A DNA stretch of 64,000 nucleotides from Prescottella soli (lineage in GTDB: Bacteria; Actinomycetota; Actinomycetes; Mycobacteriales; Mycobacteriaceae), in NCBI RefSeq assembly GCF_040024445.1, contig NZ_CP157276.1:2852001-2916000 (forward strand). The letters are read 5' to 3'. Every line of letters starts with the position of its first letter. The first letter of the stretch is position 1. Below the pieces are notes generated by a model. That model was not told the DNA's origin and made no database searches. It was given only the letters and a program-made list of their open reading frames with translations. Of this stretch, positions 43,707-54,083 are shown piece after piece. Made by a program: the position numbers and the translations under genes.

Positions 43707-44602
43707 CCACGATCATCGAAGTCGAGAAGCTGGAGAAGACGTTCGGGTCCACCCGGGCGCTCGACGGCCTGGACCTGACGGTCGGCGAGGGCGAGGTCCA
43801 CGGATTCCTCGGCCCCAACGGCGCCGGCAAGTCCACCACGATCCGGGTGCTGCTCGGTCTGCTGCGCACGAACGGCGGCACCGCCACGGTGTTCGGCCGC
43901 GACGCGTGGCGCGACGCCGTCGACCTGCACCGCGACGTCGCGTACGTGCCGGGCGACGTGACCCTGTGGCCGTCGCTGACCGGCGGGGAGATCATCGATC
44001 TGCTCGCCCGGATGCGCGGCGGACTCGACCCGGATCGGCGGGCGGACCTGATCGAACGATTCGACCTCGACCCGCACAAGAAGGCGCGCTCGTACTCGAA
44101 GGGCAACCGGCAGAAGGTCGCGGTGATCTCCGCGTTCTCGTCGCGTGCCCGGCTGCTGCTGCTGGACGAGCCCACGTCGGGCCTGGATCCGTTGATGGAG
44201 AAGGTGTTCCGCGACTGCATCGCCGAGGCCGGCGCCCGCGGCGTGACGGTGCTGCTGTCGAGCCACATCCTGTCCGAGGTCGAGGCGCTGTGCGAGAAGG
44301 TGACCATCATCCGGGCCGGGAAGGCGGTCGAGAGCGGTTCGATCGCATCGATGCGTCACCTCAGCCGCACGTCGATCACGGCCGAACTCACCGGCGACCC
44401 AGGCGATCTCAGCCGGATTCCGGGTGTCGAGGACATCCGGATCGACGGCAGCACGCTGCACTGTCAGGTGGACGCCGACAGCCTCGGCGCACTGATCCGC
44501 ACGCTCGGCGACACGGGCGTGCGCAGCCTCGTCAGCACGCCGCCGACGCTCGAGGAACTGTTCCTGCGGCACTACGAACTCTCCGAGGAGGTGCGGGTAT
44601 GA
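43703..44602 (+). CDS. ABC transporter ATP-binding protein
   Basis: 299 residues. Walker [10 protein letters not shown] (37-45), Q/W-type loop [19 protein letters not shown], a signature motif of the form YSKGNRQK (degenerate LSGGQ, as in drug/polyketide exporters), Walker [14 protein letters not shown], and H-loop [10 protein letters not shown] ~90-residue C-terminal extension follows. It powers the permease encoded directly downstream (4-nt overlap). Confidence 0.92.
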   Translation: MTTIIEVEKLEKTFGSTRALDGLDLTVGEGEVHGFLGPNGAGKSTTIRVLLGLLRTNGGTATVFGRDAWRDAVDLHRDVAYVPGDVTLWPSLTGGEIIDLLARMRGGLDPDRRADLIERFDLDPHKKARSYSKGNRQKVAVISAFSSRARLLLLDEPTSGLDPLMEKVFRDCIAEAGARGVTVLLSSHILSEVEALCEKVTIIRAGKAVESGSIASMRHLSRTSITAELTGDPGDLSRIPGVEDIRIDGSTLHCQVDADSLGALIRTLGDTGVRSLVSTPPTLEELFLRHYELSEEVRV

Positions 44603-46230
44603 GCACCACCGCGGCTCCGACCGCCGTCCGCCCGGCGGCTTCGGCGTCCTCGCATTTCACCGGCACAGGGGCGCTGATGCACCTGGCCCTGCGACGCGAC
44701 CGGGTGATCCTGCCGCTGTGGTCGATCACCGTCGGTCTGCTGCCGATCGTCTACGGCAAGGCGATCATGGGGCTGTACACAACCCAGAGTCAGCTCGATG
44801 CGTTCGCGGCCTCCACCGCGTCTCTGAAGTCCGAAATCGCCTTGGTGGGGCCGATCTTCGGCTCCAGTGTGGGGGCGCTGACGACCTGGCGTGCCGGCTA
44901 CCTGTTCACTTTCGTCGCGGTCGCCGTGATCCTCACGGTCATCCGGCACACCCGGACCGAGGAGGAGACGGGCCGCACCGAACTGCTCGACTCGACGGCG
45001 GTCGGGCGGTACGCGGGCCTGACCGCGGCGCTGCTCGTCGCGGCGCTCGGAACGGCGATCAGTGCCGTCGTCGGCACCCTCGGGCTGATCTCGATCGGAA
45101 TCGGCGGGACCGGCGCAATCGCGTTCGGCGCAGCCGTGTTCGGGGCCGGTGCCGTGTTCGCCGGCGTCGCCGCGGCGACCGCGCAGGTGAGCGTCGGCGC
45201 CCGGCTCGCCCGCGGCATCGCGTTCGGGGTGCTGGCGATCGCCTTCCTGCTGCGCGCCGTGGGCGACGCCGGATCGGGGACGCTGTCGTGGCTGTCGCCG
45301 ATCGGCTGGGCCCAGCAGCTGCGCCCATACGCCGACGAACGCTGGTGGGTGCTGCTGCTGTCTGCCGTCACAACCGTCGCGCTCGTCGGCGCCGCCTACC
45401 GGCTGCTCGCGCACCGGGACCTCGGCGCCGGACTCATCGCCGAACGGCCCGGACCCGCAACGTCGCCGCCGTCGCTGTCCGGTCCCGTCGGACTGGCGTG
45501 GCGCTCGCAACGCGGACTCCTGATCGCGTGGACGGTCGGCCTGGCGGTGTTCGCGCTCGTCATCGGTGGCGCCGCACACGGTGTCAGCGATCAGCTGGGA
45601 AGCAGCACGGCCGTCACGCAGGCGCTGGCCCGCCTGGGTGGGGCGCAGGCGATCGAGGACTCGTTCATCGCCTTGGCGTTCACCATCTTCGGGCTCCTCG
45701 CCGGCGCGTACTCGATCTCCGCGGTGCTCCAACTGCACGACGAGGAGGAGTCCGGCCGCGCCGAGTCGGTGCTGGCCGCTTCCATCGGACGGCCACGCTG
45801 GGCAATGAGCCACATCGTGTTCGCGCTCGTCGGCCCCGCCGTTGCGCTCGCGATCGCGGGCCTCGCGGCCGGGATCGCGTACGGGACGTCGATCGACGAC
45901 GTCGGCGGACAGGTGCCGCGCGTCCTCGGCGCCGCGCTGGTGCAGCTGCCCGGCGTGTGGCTGCTGACCGGGATCGCCGTCGCGATGTTCGGGCTGCTGC
46001 CGCGCTTCGCCCCCGCCGCGTGGGGTGTCTTCGGCGCGATGATGGCGCTGTACGTGTTCGGCATGGTCGCCGACGTCCCGCGGCCCCTGCTCGACCTCGT
46101 GCCGTTCCTGCACCTGCCGCGGCTGCCCGGCGGCGAGTTCCAGGCCGCCCCGATCGTGTGGCTGCTGCTGATCGCCGCGGCGCTGCTGGCCGTCGGGCTC
46201 GCCGCGCTGCGACGGCGCGACCTCCGCTGA
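44599..46230 (+). CDS. ABC exporter permease, polyketide/antibiotic type
   Basis: 543 residues from ATG 44599. Two sets of about six membrane helices with similar boundaries (TM-rich 40-280 and 305-540), each preceded by a basic Arg-rich N-terminus and containing a conserved [19 protein letters not shown]-type and [20 protein letters not shown] cytoplasmic loop, showing an internal duplication. This is the permease type next to TetR/ATPase genes in actinobacteria. Substrate unknown. Confidence 0.85.
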   Translation: MSTTAAPTAVRPAASASSHFTGTGALMHLALRRDRVILPLWSITVGLLPIVYGKAIMGLYTTQSQLDAFAASTASLKSEIALVGPIFGSSVGALTTWRAGYLFTFVAVAVILTVIRHTRTEEETGRTELLDSTAVGRYAGLTAALLVAALGTAISAVVGTLGLISIGIGGTGAIAFGAAVFGAGAVFAGVAAATAQVSVGARLARGIAFGVLAIAFLLRAVGDAGSGTLSWLSPIGWAQQLRPYADERWWVLLLSAVTTVALVGAAYRLLAHRDLGAGLIAERPGPATSPPSLSGPVGLAWRSQRGLLIAWTVGLAVFALVIGGAAHGVSDQLGSSTAVTQALARLGGAQAIEDSFIALAFTIFGLLAGAYSISAVLQLHDEEESGRAESVLAASIGRPRWAMSHIVFALVGPAVALAIAGLAAGIAYGTSIDDVGGQVPRVLGAALVQLPGVWLLTGIAVAMFGLLPRFAPAAWGVFGAMMALYVFGMVADVPRPLLDLVPFLHLPRLPGGEFQAAPIVWLLLIAAALLAVGLAALRRRDLR

Positions 46231-46234
46231 CCAT

Positions 46235-46299
46235 CCCCTGAACGGGAATTGGCGTCACACTTTCGAGACCGAACCGTGCCGTGAATTCCCGTTCAGGGG
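46235..46299. repeat. Perfect 16-bp inverted repeat, 33-bp spacer
   Basis: CCCCTGAACGGGAATT (46235-46250) and AATTCCCGTTCAGGGG (46284-46299) match without error. It starts 5 nt after the ABC permease stop, and the right arm lies at the -35 position of the promoter of the acyl-CoA synthetase gene (-10 at 46315). It could be a large-loop terminator, a regulator site pair, or both. Confidence 0.85.
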
Positions 46300-46314
46300 T
46301 TGCGGCGAGGTTCC

Positions 46315-46320
46315 TAGACT
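46315..46320 (+). promoter_or_regulatory. -10 element TAGACT of a leaderless promoter
   Basis: TAGACT ends 7 nt before the ATG at 46328, without an SD in between. Confidence 0.5.
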
Positions 46321-46327
46321 CGGAATC

Positions 46328-48169
46328 ATGACAGCTTCGCGCGCGTCAGACGAGGTCGTGGACTGGTCCAAGATCGAGGAGCGGGCGCCGTCGGTTGCTC
46401 AGCTGTTCGTCGACCGGGTAGCCGCGACACCACATTCCGAGGCCTTCCGGTACCCGAACGGGGACGTGTGGACCAGCGTCACGTGGTCCGATGTGGGCCG
46501 ACGCGTCCGCACGCTGGCGGCGGGCCTGATCGCGCTCGGCGTCGAGCCCGAGCAGCGCGTCGCGGTCGCCTCCGCCACCCGCTACGAGTGGGCGCTCGCC
46601 GACCTCGCGGTGATGTGCGCCGGCGCCGCGACCACCACCGTCTACCCCTCGACGACCGCGTCCGACGTCGCGTTCATCGTGTCGAACTCGGGTAGCCGCA
46701 TCGTCGTCGCAGAGGACGAGGCCCAGCTCGCCAAGCTCCGCGAGCACCGCGACGAACTGCCCGACGTCCAGCGGGTGGTGCTGATCGACGGCACCGCACC
46801 CGACGACGAGTGGGTGATCGGCTTCGACGACCTCGAACGGCTCGGCGACCGACTGCAAGCCGAGCGCCCCGACGCCGTCGACGTGCGCATCGCCGGGATC
46901 TCCCCGGACAGCCTCGCGACGCTGATCTACACGTCCGGCACGACGGGCCGACCCAAGGGGGTGCGGCTGCCGCACTCGGCGTGGACGTACGAGGCGGCGT
47001 CGATCGACGCGGTCGGCATCCTCGACGCAGACGACCTGCAATACCTGTGGCTGCCGCTGTCGCACGTGTTCGGCAAGGTGCTGCTGACACTGCCGCTGCA
47101 GATCGGGTTCCCGACCGCCATCGACGGACACGTCGACAAGATCGTCGACAACCTCGCCGTCGTGAAGCCGACGTTCATGGGTGCGGCGCCGCGGATCTTC
47201 GAGAAGGCGTACGCCCGCATCGTCGGCACCGTGAAGGCCGAGGGCGGGGTGAAGGAGCGGATCTTCGACTGGGCGATCGGCGTGGGACTGGCCGCGTCGA
47301 AGGCCCGGCAGTCCGGAAAACCGTTGTCGGGCATGCAGAAAGCTCAGCACGCGCTCGCCGACCGGCTGGTGTTCCGGACCATCCGCGAACGCTTCGGAGG
47401 CCGGCTGAAGTTCTTCATCTCCGGCTCCGCCGCGTTGGATCGTGATGTGGCGCAATGGTTCGACGCCGTCGGTATCGTCGTCCTCGAGGGCTACGGGCTG
47501 TCCGAGACCAGTGCGGCGTCGCTCGTCAACCGGCCGTCGGCGTATCGCTTCGGGACCGTCGGCTGGGTCATCCCCGGCACCGACGCCAAGATCGCCGGTG
47601 ACGGCGAGATCCTGATCAAGGGTCCCGGCGTGATGAGCGGCTACCACCACAACCCCGAGGCCACCGCCGAGGCGCTCGACGCCGACGGCTGGTTCCGCAC
47701 CGGCGACATCGGCACCATCGACGCCGACGGCTTCCTGCGGATCACCGACCGCAAGAAGGACATGTTCAAGACGTCCAACGGCAAGTACGTGGCGCCGTCG
47801 GCGATCGCCGCGACGTTCAAGGGCATCTGCCCGTACGTCGGCGAGATCATCGTGTCCGGCGAGGGCAAGTCCTACTGCGTCGCCCTCATCAGCCTCGACG
47901 GCGAGGCGATCTCAGAGTGGGCCGTCGAGAACGGCATGGGCGACCGGCCGCTGCGCGAGATCGCCACCGCCGGACCGACGGTCGCGATGATGAGCGCCTA
48001 CGTGGACCAGCTCAACGCCGGCCTCAACCGCTGGGAGCAGATCAAGCGGTTCACCATCCTCGAGCGCGAACTCACCGTCGAGAACGGCGAGATCACCCCC
48101 AGCATGAAGCTCAAGCGCAAGAAGGTGGTCGACAACTTCGCCGACCGCATCACCGAGCTGTACGGCTGA
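46328..48169 (+). CDS. Long-chain acyl-CoA synthetase (AMP-binding)
   Basis: 613 residues from ATG 46328. ANL signatures: [20 protein letters not shown] (P-loop), [57 protein letters not shown], and the C-terminal [12 protein letters not shown] with catalytic Lys. The length and [19 protein letters not shown] region match long-chain fatty acyl-CoA ligases of the FAA1/FadD15-type. It activates fatty acids for degradation or lipid synthesis. Single gene under a leaderless promoter. Confidence 0.9.
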   Translation: MTASRASDEVVDWSKIEERAPSVAQLFVDRVAATPHSEAFRYPNGDVWTSVTWSDVGRRVRTLAAGLIALGVEPEQRVAVASATRYEWALADLAVMCAGAATTTVYPSTTASDVAFIVSNSGSRIVVAEDEAQLAKLREHRDELPDVQRVVLIDGTAPDDEWVIGFDDLERLGDRLQAERPDAVDVRIAGISPDSLATLIYTSGTTGRPKGVRLPHSAWTYEAASIDAVGILDADDLQYLWLPLSHVFGKVLLTLPLQIGFPTAIDGHVDKIVDNLAVVKPTFMGAAPRIFEKAYARIVGTVKAEGGVKERIFDWAIGVGLAASKARQSGKPLSGMQKAQHALADRLVFRTIRERFGGRLKFFISGSAALDRDVAQWFDAVGIVVLEGYGLSETSAASLVNRPSAYRFGTVGWVIPGTDAKIAGDGEILIKGPGVMSGYHHNPEATAEALDADGWFRTGDIGTIDADGFLRITDRKKDMFKTSNGKYVAPSAIAATFKGICPYVGEIIVSGEGKSYCVALISLDGEAISEWAVENGMGDRPLREIATAGPTVAMMSAYVDQLNAGLNRWEQIKRFTILERELTVENGEITPSMKLKRKKVVDNFADRITELYG

Positions 48170-48221
48170 GCAGCTTCACCGCCGCGGCCCGCCGATCCCT
48201 GACGTCACTCGTCGCGCGGAG

Positions 48222-49421
48222 TTACCGGTACTTCCGCAGTTCGTGACGCGCGACGCTGCGGATGTGGACCTCGTCGGGACCGTCGGCGATTCCCAGGATG
48301 CGCGCGCTCGCCCACATGCGGGCGATCGGGTAGTCGTCGGTGACGCCGCCGCCGCCGTGGCACTGGATCGCCCGGTTCAGCACCGACCTGGCGACCCGCG
48401 GGCCGATCACCTTCACCGCGGCGATCTCGATCTGCGCGCCCTTCGCCCCCACCCGGTCGATCATCCAGGCCGTCTTGAGCACCAGCAGGCGGGCCTGCTC
48501 GATCTCCATGCGGGACTCAGCGATCCAGGTGCGGACCACGCCCTGATCGGAAATGGGGCCACCGAACGCGTTGCGCGCCATGGTCCGTTGCACCATCAAC
48601 TCGAGGCCCCGCTCCGCCATGCCGATGCAGCGCATCGCGTGATGGATGCGGCCGGGTCCCAGCCGCGCCTGGGCGATCGCGAAGCCCTCGCCCTCACCGG
48701 CGAGCATGTTGCCGACCGGAACGCGCACGTCGGTGAACTGGATCTCGGCGTGCCCCTGCTGGTCGTGGTAGCCGAAGATCGGCAGCGAGCGGATGATCTC
48801 GACGCCGGGCGTCGCGACCGGGACGAGGATCATCGACTGCTGCCGGTGCGGCGCGGCCTCCGGATCGGTCTTGCCCATCACCACGAGGATCTCGCAGCGC
48901 GGGTCCGCTGCACCCGTCGTCCACCACTTGCGCCCGTTGACCACGTACTCGTCGCCGTCGCGCACGATCGACGTCGAGATGTTCCGGGCGTCGGACGACG
49001 CGACGTCCGGTTCGGTCATCGAGAAGCCCGACCGGATCCGGCCGTCGAGCAGCGGCTCGAGCCACCGCTGCTTCTGCTCGTCCGTGCCGAACATGTGGAG
49101 GATCTCCATGTTCCCGGTCGAGGGCGCGGAACAGTTCAGCGCCTCGGGCGCGATGTACGGCGACCGGCCGGTGACCTCCGCGATGTGCGCATAGTCCAGG
49201 TGCGTCAGTCCGGACAGCGCAGGCAGGAAGAGGTTCCACATGCCCTGCCGCCGGGCCTCGGTCTTGAGTTCCTCGACGATCGGCGGCAGGACGTGGCTGT
49301 GCGGCCCGTCGGCCTCGAGTTGCTTCGCGTACACCGCCTCGGCGGGATACACGTACTCGTCCATGAACTTTTCGAGCCGCTCGATGATCTCGCGGGCTTC
49401 GGGACTCGGTGACAGATCCAC
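48222..49421 (-). CDS. Acyl-CoA dehydrogenase, ACAD10/ACAD11-like
   Basis: 399 residues from GTG 49421 with GAAAGGA upstream. Full ACAD fold: [17 protein letters not shown] (FAD loop), [54 protein letters not shown]. The signature [12 protein letters not shown] and the GPGRIHH box are those of the ACAD10/ACAD11 branch. In that branch the enzyme eliminates phosphate from a 4-phosphoacyl-CoA made by an APH-type kinase; such a kinase is encoded at 57357 in the same regulon. Last gene of the leftward SDR/SDR/MaoC/MaoC/QOR/ACAD operon. Confidence 0.88.
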   Translation of the reverse strand: MDLSPSPEAREIIERLEKFMDEYVYPAEAVYAKQLEADGPHSHVLPPIVEELKTEARRQGMWNLFLPALSGLTHLDYAHIAEVTGRSPYIAPEALNCSAPSTGNMEILHMFGTDEQKQRWLEPLLDGRIRSGFSMTEPDVASSDARNISTSIVRDGDEYVVNGRKWWTTGAADPRCEILVVMGKTDPEAAPHRQQSMILVPVATPGVEIIRSLPIFGYHDQQGHAEIQFTDVRVPVGNMLAGEGEGFAIAQARLGPGRIHHAMRCIGMAERGLELMVQRTMARNAFGGPISDQGVVRTWIAESRMEIEQARLLVLKTAWMIDRVGAKGAQIEIAAVKVIGPRVARSVLNRAIQCHGGGGVTDDYPIARMWASARILGIADGPDEVHIRSVARHELRKYR

Positions 49422-49455
49422 CAGGTGTTCCTTTCGATTCGAGGGTGGAAGGCGG

Positions 49456-50436
49456 CTATCCGGCGGCGGACGTCAGGACGACCTTGCCGAGCGCACGACG
49501 CCCCATCACTACGTCGAGCGCCGCGGCGGCGTCGGACAGCGGGAACGTCTCGCTCACATGTGGTCGGAGAACGCCCCGTTCGTACCAGCCGAACAGCCGA
49601 TTCATGTTGTCGGCGTTGCGTTCCGGGTTGCGTTTCGCCCACGCTCCCCACAACACGCCGTGCAGGGAGCCCGAGGAGACCAGGAGCCGGTTCATCCCGA
49701 CCTTGGGGATGTCGCCCGAGGCGTACCCGACCGTCAGGTACCGCCCTCCCCACGCGAGCGAGCGGATCGCCGCCTGCGCGTGCTCTCCGCCGACCGGGTC
49801 GTACACGACGTCGACCCCGGCGCCCGTGAGCTCGGTGATCCGCGCTCTCGGATCCTCGCTGGAGTAGTCGATCGTCTCGTCCGCGCCGCGCGCGCGGCAC
49901 AGCTCCAGCTTCTCCGGGCTCGACGCCGCCGCGATCACCCGGGCCCCGAGGGCCTTGCCGATCTCGACGGCCGCCAGCCCCACACCACCCGACGCCCCGA
50001 GCACCAGCAGGGTCTCCCCCGCCCGCAGGTCGGCGCGATCGACCAGGCCGTGGCAGGACGTCCCGTATGTGACGGCGAATCCGGCGGCGTCCGTGTAGGA
50101 CAGCGAATCCGGGATCGGGAACACCATGGTCGCGGGAACGGCCACCTGCTCGGCGTAGCCACCCATGCCGCAGAACGCGAGCACGCGGGCGCCGACGGCG
50201 ATACCGGTGACGTCGGCACCGACGGCCCGCACCACCCCGGCCGCCTCGGAGCCGGGAACGAACGGCAGCGGGGGTTTGGTCTGGTAGTTGCCGGACACGA
50301 TGAGCCCGTCGGGGAAGTTCACGCCAGCAGCGTGCACCTCGACCAGCACCTGATCGGGTCCGACGGTCGGAGGGTCGACGTCCTCGTACCTGAGCGTATC
50401 GGGCGTGCCGAGGGCCCGACAGAGCTGCGCCTTCAC
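49456..50436 (-). CDS. NADPH:quinone oxidoreductase-like MDR enzyme
   Basis: 326 residues from GTG 50436 (GTGA overlap with the MaoC gene). Zinc-free medium-chain dehydrogenase: [45 protein letters not shown] fold [36 protein letters not shown]. Family members reduce enones or quinones. In this operon a role as an enoyl-CoA or ketone reductase is possible, but not shown. Confidence 0.85.
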   Translation of the reverse strand: MKAQLCRALGTPDTLRYEDVDPPTVGPDQVLVEVHAAGVNFPDGLIVSGNYQTKPPLPFVPGSEAAGVVRAVGADVTGIAVGARVLAFCGMGGYAEQVAVPATMVFPIPDSLSYTDAAGFAVTYGTSCHGLVDRADLRAGETLLVLGASGGVGLAAVEIGKALGARVIAAASSPEKLELCRARGADETIDYSSEDPRARITELTGAGVDVVYDPVGGEHAQAAIRSLAWGGRYLTVGYASGDIPKVGMNRLLVSSGSLHGVLWGAWAKRNPERNADNMNRLFGWYERGVLRPHVSETFPLSDAAAALDVVMGRRALGKVVLTSAAG

Positions 50437-50840
50437 GGTGCCACCCCGGTGACGAACGTCGCCCACGCCTTGACCGCGAGTCCGCCTGTCTGCCGGGCAC
50501 AGTCGAGCTCGAGATCGATCTTGCCGACGCCGTCGTCCTCGTATTCCCGCAGGATCATCGCGGTGCAGGTGAGCACGTCGTCGGGCCACACCTGTTCGAG
50601 GAACCGGACCCGGTAGGACCGGATGTTCTCGGCGCCGAGCCAGTCGCTCGCGTAGGTCGCGAGCAGCCCGGCCTGGAACATGCCCACCGAGAACGGCGAC
50701 GGGTACCCGGACGCCTCCGCGAACGTCTGGTCGTGGTGGATCGGGTTCATGTCTCCCGACGCCCCCTGGTAGCGGACGAAGTCGGTCCGGGTGACCGGTC
50801 CGACCGTCCAGGGTGCCGGCAGGGTCCGAGTGGTGGTCAT
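50433..50840 (-). CDS. MaoC-type (R)-specific enoyl-CoA hydratase subunit
   Basis: 135 residues from ATG 50840 (ATGA overlap). Single hot-dog domain with the hydratase-2 motif VRYQGASGDMNPIHHDQTFA (catalytic Asp and His), then PFSVGMFQAGLLATYASDWL. It is paired with the N-terminal-type MaoC protein encoded directly upstream. Such pairs form heteromeric hydratases (ChsH1/ChsH2, HadA/HadB). Confidence 0.88.
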   Translation of the reverse strand: MTTTRTLPAPWTVGPVTRTDFVRYQGASGDMNPIHHDQTFAEASGYPSPFSVGMFQAGLLATYASDWLGAENIRSYRVRFLEQVWPDDVLTCTAMILREYEDDGVGKIDLELDCARQTGGLAVKAWATFVTGVAP

Positions 50841-51286
50841 GCGTCCTCCGTTGCGGGTCGGGCGGTTTCGACGCCGGTCATGGTTGCGCGGGCCACGACG
50901 GTGCCGGTGTCGTCGACGAAGTCGGTGACCATCACCGCGAACGTCAGCTCGCCGCCGCGGCGGCCCTGTTTGGTGTAGACGTCGGTGATGCGGGACGTGC
51001 AGCGCAGCCGCGTCCCCGCGGCGGGCGGCGGGCCGAAGAACTCGTACTGCTGCTCGGCGTGCAGCCCGCGTTTGCCGTCGAATTCAACTGCTTTCCAGGG
51101 GTTTCCTTCCGGCGGCGCCCAGAAGTTGATGGTGGTGAGGAAGGTCGGTGGCGACACCGCATCCTCACGCTCGAGATAGTCGGGATTCGACGAGTAGGTC
51201 GCGACCGCGAACTCCCGGATCTTGCCGCGTTCGACATCGAGGTCGTAGGTCTTACCTTCGGTGCCGACGGCGTCTGCGTTTGCCAT
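50837..51286 (-). CDS. MaoC N-terminal-like (FAS1-like) dehydratase subunit
   Basis: 149 residues from ATG 51286 with GGAGGG 4 nt upstream. Non-catalytic-type hot-dog domain: TYDLDVERGKIREFAVATYS, SPPTFLTTINFWAP, GLHAEQQYEFFGPPPAAGTR, GELTFAVMVTDFVDD. It lacks the Asp/His motif of its neighbour, as expected for the structural half of a heteromeric enoyl-CoA hydratase. Confidence 0.85.
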   Translation of the reverse strand: MANADAVGTEGKTYDLDVERGKIREFAVATYSSNPDYLEREDAVSPPTFLTTINFWAPPEGNPWKAVEFDGKRGLHAEQQYEFFGPPPAAGTRLRCTSRITDVYTKQGRRGGELTFAVMVTDFVDDTGTVVARATMTGVETARPATEDA

Positions 51287-51313
51287 GTTCCCTCCAGGGA
51301 TGTGCGGATCGAA

Positions 51314-52099
51314 TCAGGCGTGCTGACTGCTGACGGAGACGACCTCACCGGTCATGTACGACGAGTAGTCGCTGGCCAGGAACACCATCACGTTGGCGAT
51401 CTCCCACGGCTCGGCAGCGCGCCCGAAAGCCTCACGCGCACTGAGTTGTCCGAGAAGCTCGTCGGTCGTCACCTTGGCCAGGTGCGCGTGCATCGCGATG
51501 CTGGGCGACACCGCGTTGACGCGGATACCGTGCTCGGCCACGTCCAGCGCCGAGCAGCGGGTCAGGGCCATCACGCCCGCCTTCGCGGCGGCGTAGTGCG
51601 CCTGACCGGCCTGGGCGCGCCACCCGATCACCGACGCGTTGTTGATGATCACACCGCTGCGGCGCGGCACCATGTGCCGCAGCACCGACCGGGTCGCGCG
51701 GAAGGTGCTGGTGAGCGTGACATCGAGGACCGAGTTCCACTCGTCGTCGGTCATGTCCGTCACGCTCGCCGTGCCGCCGAGGCCGGCGTTGTTCACCAGC
51801 ACGTCGACGGCGCCGTACTCGGCGACCGCACCGTCCATCAGGTCGTCGATCTGTCGCTGGTCGGTCACGTCGCACACGATCGTGAGAGGCCTCGAGCCGA
51901 ACTCGGACTCGATCCGGTCCGCCGCCTCGGCCAGCCGCCGCTCGTGCCGGTCGCTGATCGTCAACCGGGCCCCCTCGGCGGCGAACCGCTGCGCCGCAGC
52001 GAAGCCGATGCCGGTACCGGCGGCCGCGGTGACGACCACGGACCGGCCCTGGACGAGACCGTGCGCCGGGCCCGGGGTGGGTGTCGTGAACTCAGACAA
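51314..52099 (-). CDS. SDR-family oxidoreductase (Rv3549c-like position)
   Basis: 261 residues from TTG 52099, overlapping the upstream SDR gene by 8 nt. SDR motifs: VVVTAAAGTGIGFAAAQRFA (note TAAAGTGIG in place of TGxxxGIG), VDVLVNNAGLGG, INNASVIGWRAQAGQAHYAA with Tyr-x-x-x-Lys. The pattern and gene order (two SDR genes before IpdC/IpdB/IpdA-like genes) recall Rv3549c/Rv3548c of the mycobacterial KstR2 regulon. Probably oxidises or reduces a CoA-bound intermediate. Confidence 0.85.
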   Translation of the reverse strand: MSEFTTPTPGPAHGLVQGRSVVVTAAAGTGIGFAAAQRFAAEGARLTISDRHERRLAEAADRIESEFGSRPLTIVCDVTDQRQIDDLMDGAVAEYGAVDVLVNNAGLGGTASVTDMTDDEWNSVLDVTLTSTFRATRSVLRHMVPRRSGVIINNASVIGWRAQAGQAHYAAAKAGVMALTRCSALDVAEHGIRVNAVSPSIAMHAHLAKVTTDELLGQLSAREAFGRAAEPWEIANVMVFLASDYSSYMTGEVVSVSSQHA

Positions 52100-52967
52100 G
52101 GCCGCTCATCTCCTGCACCAGCTCGTCGACGGTCCAGCGGGCACCCTTGTCGATGATCTTCCCGTACTGCCAGCCGAGGAACTGTCGGATCTCGCCGCCC
52201 TTGGCGTAGAACACCGAACCACTGGCGGGGCACTGCTCGGTGAGCAGGTACGCGACGACCGGCGAGACGTTGCCCGGGTGGTAGACGTCGAACGCCTCCG
52301 GGTCCGAGGGCACGGCCACCATGTCCTTGATCCCCGGGACGTCCTCGGTCATGCGGGTGCGGGCGACCGGGGTGATGGCGTTGCAGCGGATCCCGTAGCG
52401 CCCCAACTCCTGCGCCAGGATCACCGTCAGCGACGCGATCCCGGCCTTGGCGGCACCGTAGTTGCTCTGGCCGACGGCACCGAGTAGGCCGGAGGTGCTC
52501 GACACGTTCACGATCGACGCATTGACGTCGTCGCCGGCCTTGGATCGGTCGCGCCAGTGCGCACCGAAGATCCGGCACGGCGCGAACGTCGCCCGCAGCT
52601 GTCCGGTGATGACGTCGTCCCACTCGTCTTCGGCCATGTTGACGAACATGCGATCGCGCAGGATGCCGGCGTTGTTGACCAGTCCGTGCACCTCGCCGAA
52701 ACTGCCGAGGGCGGTGTCGAGCAGGCTGTTCGCACCCTCGATCGTGGTGACGTCCGCGGCGTTCGCGACCGCGACGCCGCCCGCCGCGGTGATCTCGTCG
52801 GCGACGCGCACCGCCAACGCCGGGTCCGATCCCTTGCCGTCCGGACCGGCACCGGTGTCGTTGACGACCACGCGGGCGCCCTCCGCGGCGGCCAGCAACG
52901 CGTGCTCGCGGCCGATCCCGCGGCCCGCACCGGTCACCACGATCACACGATTGTCGAGCTGGTTCAT
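52092..52967 (-). CDS. SDR-family (R)-3-hydroxyacyl-CoA dehydrogenase, MFE-2/Rv3548c-like
   Basis: 291 residues from ATG 52967 with CAGGAGGA upstream. VVTGAGRGIGREHALLAAAE, VVVNDTGAGPDGKGSDPALA, VHGLVNNAGILRDRMFVNMA, VNVSSTSGLLGAVGQSNYGA (Tyr-x-x-x-Lys). The NDtG...G insert and AGILRDR box mark the peroxisomal MFE-2-like dehydrogenases. First gene of the six-gene leftward operon, immediately downstream of the palindrome at 52986-52999. Confidence 0.88.
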   Translation of the reverse strand: MNQLDNRVIVVTGAGRGIGREHALLAAAEGARVVVNDTGAGPDGKGSDPALAVRVADEITAAGGVAVANAADVTTIEGANSLLDTALGSFGEVHGLVNNAGILRDRMFVNMAEDEWDDVITGQLRATFAPCRIFGAHWRDRSKAGDDVNASIVNVSSTSGLLGAVGQSNYGAAKAGIASLTVILAQELGRYGIRCNAITPVARTRMTEDVPGIKDMVAVPSDPEAFDVYHPGNVSPVVAYLLTEQCPASGSVFYAKGGEIRQFLGWQYGKIIDKGARWTVDELVQEMSGLV

Positions 52968-52985
52968 CGTCGTCCTCCTGTCTGC

Positions 52986-52999
52986 ATCAAATATTTGCT
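52986..52999. promoter_or_regulatory. Candidate operator of the KstR2-like TetR, site 1
   Basis: ATCAAATATTTGCT, 19 bp before the ATG at 52967. Arms CAAA/TTTG with flanks ATC/GCT. Almost identical to sites at 55757 and 56674. It overlaps the stop codon of the IpdC-like gene. Confidence 0.75.
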
Positions 53000-54083
53000 A
53001 CGCACCGTCGGCGCGGGTCAGGCGCGCGAGTGTCGCCTCCGCCTCGGCCACGATGCGATCGATCAGTTCGGCGCAACTCGGCACGTCGTCGATCAGGCCG
53101 ACGACCTGACCGGTCGCCATCACACCGATGTCGGCGTTGCCGTCGACGAGCGCCGAGCGGTACAGCATCGGCGCGTTGGCGGCCATGACGACCTGGCGCC
53201 AGCCGAGTTCGTGACTCTTCTTCATCTCGAGACCCTCGCGGATCATGTCCTTCCACGGGGTCCCCGAGAGCTTCTGGAAGGCAACGGCATTGCGCGCCGC
53301 GCGGAGCACGCGCTGCGGCCCCCGGGTGGATTCGAGCTGGTCGATGGTGCCGGCCCGGAGCACCCGCTGTGGCACGCCGTCGATCTCGAGCGTCACGACC
53401 GTGTCGTTGACGGACTTCGACAGGTAGACGTCCTTGACGGCCCGCGCCACTGGGGAGTCGCTGGTCAGCATGAACCGGGTTCCCATCGCGATGCCGTCGG
53501 CGCCGTACGCGAGCGCCGAGACCAGGCCGCGCCCGTCGAAGTAGCCACCGGCGGCGATCACCGGGATGTCGACGGCGTCGACCACCTGCGGCAGCAGCAG
53601 GCTCGTCGGGACGGCGCCCGTGTGACCGCCGCCCTCACCGCCCTGCACGACGACGGCGTCGACACCCCACTCCGCCACCTTCTCCGCGTGCCGGCGGGCA
53701 CCGATCGACGGCACGACCACCAACCCGGCGTCCTTGAGCTTCGCGATCAGGTCCCGCTTGGGTGCGAGCGCGAACGACGCCACCTTGACGCCGGAGCGGA
53801 TGAGCAGGTCGAGGCGTCTGCCGACGTCCTCCTGGTTGGCGCGCAGGTTCACGCCGAACGGCGCGTCGGTGCGGTCCTTGACGTAGTTGATCGCCTGCTC
53901 GAGCTCGTCGTAGCCGAGCATCCCGCCGGCGATGATCCCGAGACCGCCGGCCTCGGCGGTGGCCGCGGTGAGCTTGGCGTCGGAGACGTAGCCCATACCC
54001 GTCTGCACGATCGGGTACTTCACCCCGAACAGGTCGCACAGTCGGGTGTGCAGCGCGCTGCGGTTCGATTCGAGGATGGTCAC
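52998..54083 (-). CDS. IpdC-like nitronate-monooxygenase-family flavoprotein
   Basis: 361 residues from GTG 54083 (GTGA overlap). FMN TIM barrel of the NMO/2-nitropropane dioxygenase family: YPIVQTGMGYVSDAKLTAAT, GGLGIIAGGMLGYDELEQAI, VVQGGEGGGHTGAVPTSLLL, VIAAGGYFDGRGLVSALAYG, GIAMGTRFMLTSDSPVARAV. The gene follows CoA-transferase-like subunits as IpdC (Rv3553) does in steroid ring degradation, where it acts as an enoyl-CoA-type reductase or dehydrogenase on a CoA-bound ring fragment. Here it belongs to a paralogous set. Confidence 0.88.
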   Translation of the reverse strand: MTILESNRSALHTRLCDLFGVKYPIVQTGMGYVSDAKLTAATAEAGGLGIIAGGMLGYDELEQAINYVKDRTDAPFGVNLRANQEDVGRRLDLLIRSGVKVASFALAPKRDLIAKLKDAGLVVVPSIGARRHAEKVAEWGVDAVVVQGGEGGGHTGAVPTSLLLPQVVDAVDIPVIAAGGYFDGRGLVSALAYGADGIAMGTRFMLTSDSPVARAVKDVYLSKSVNDTVVTLEIDGVPQRVLRAGTIDQLESTRGPQRVLRAARNAVAFQKLSGTPWKDMIREGLEMKKSHELGWRQVVMAANAPMLYRSALVDGNADIGVMATGQVVGLIDDVPSCAELIDRIVAEAEATLARLTRADGA

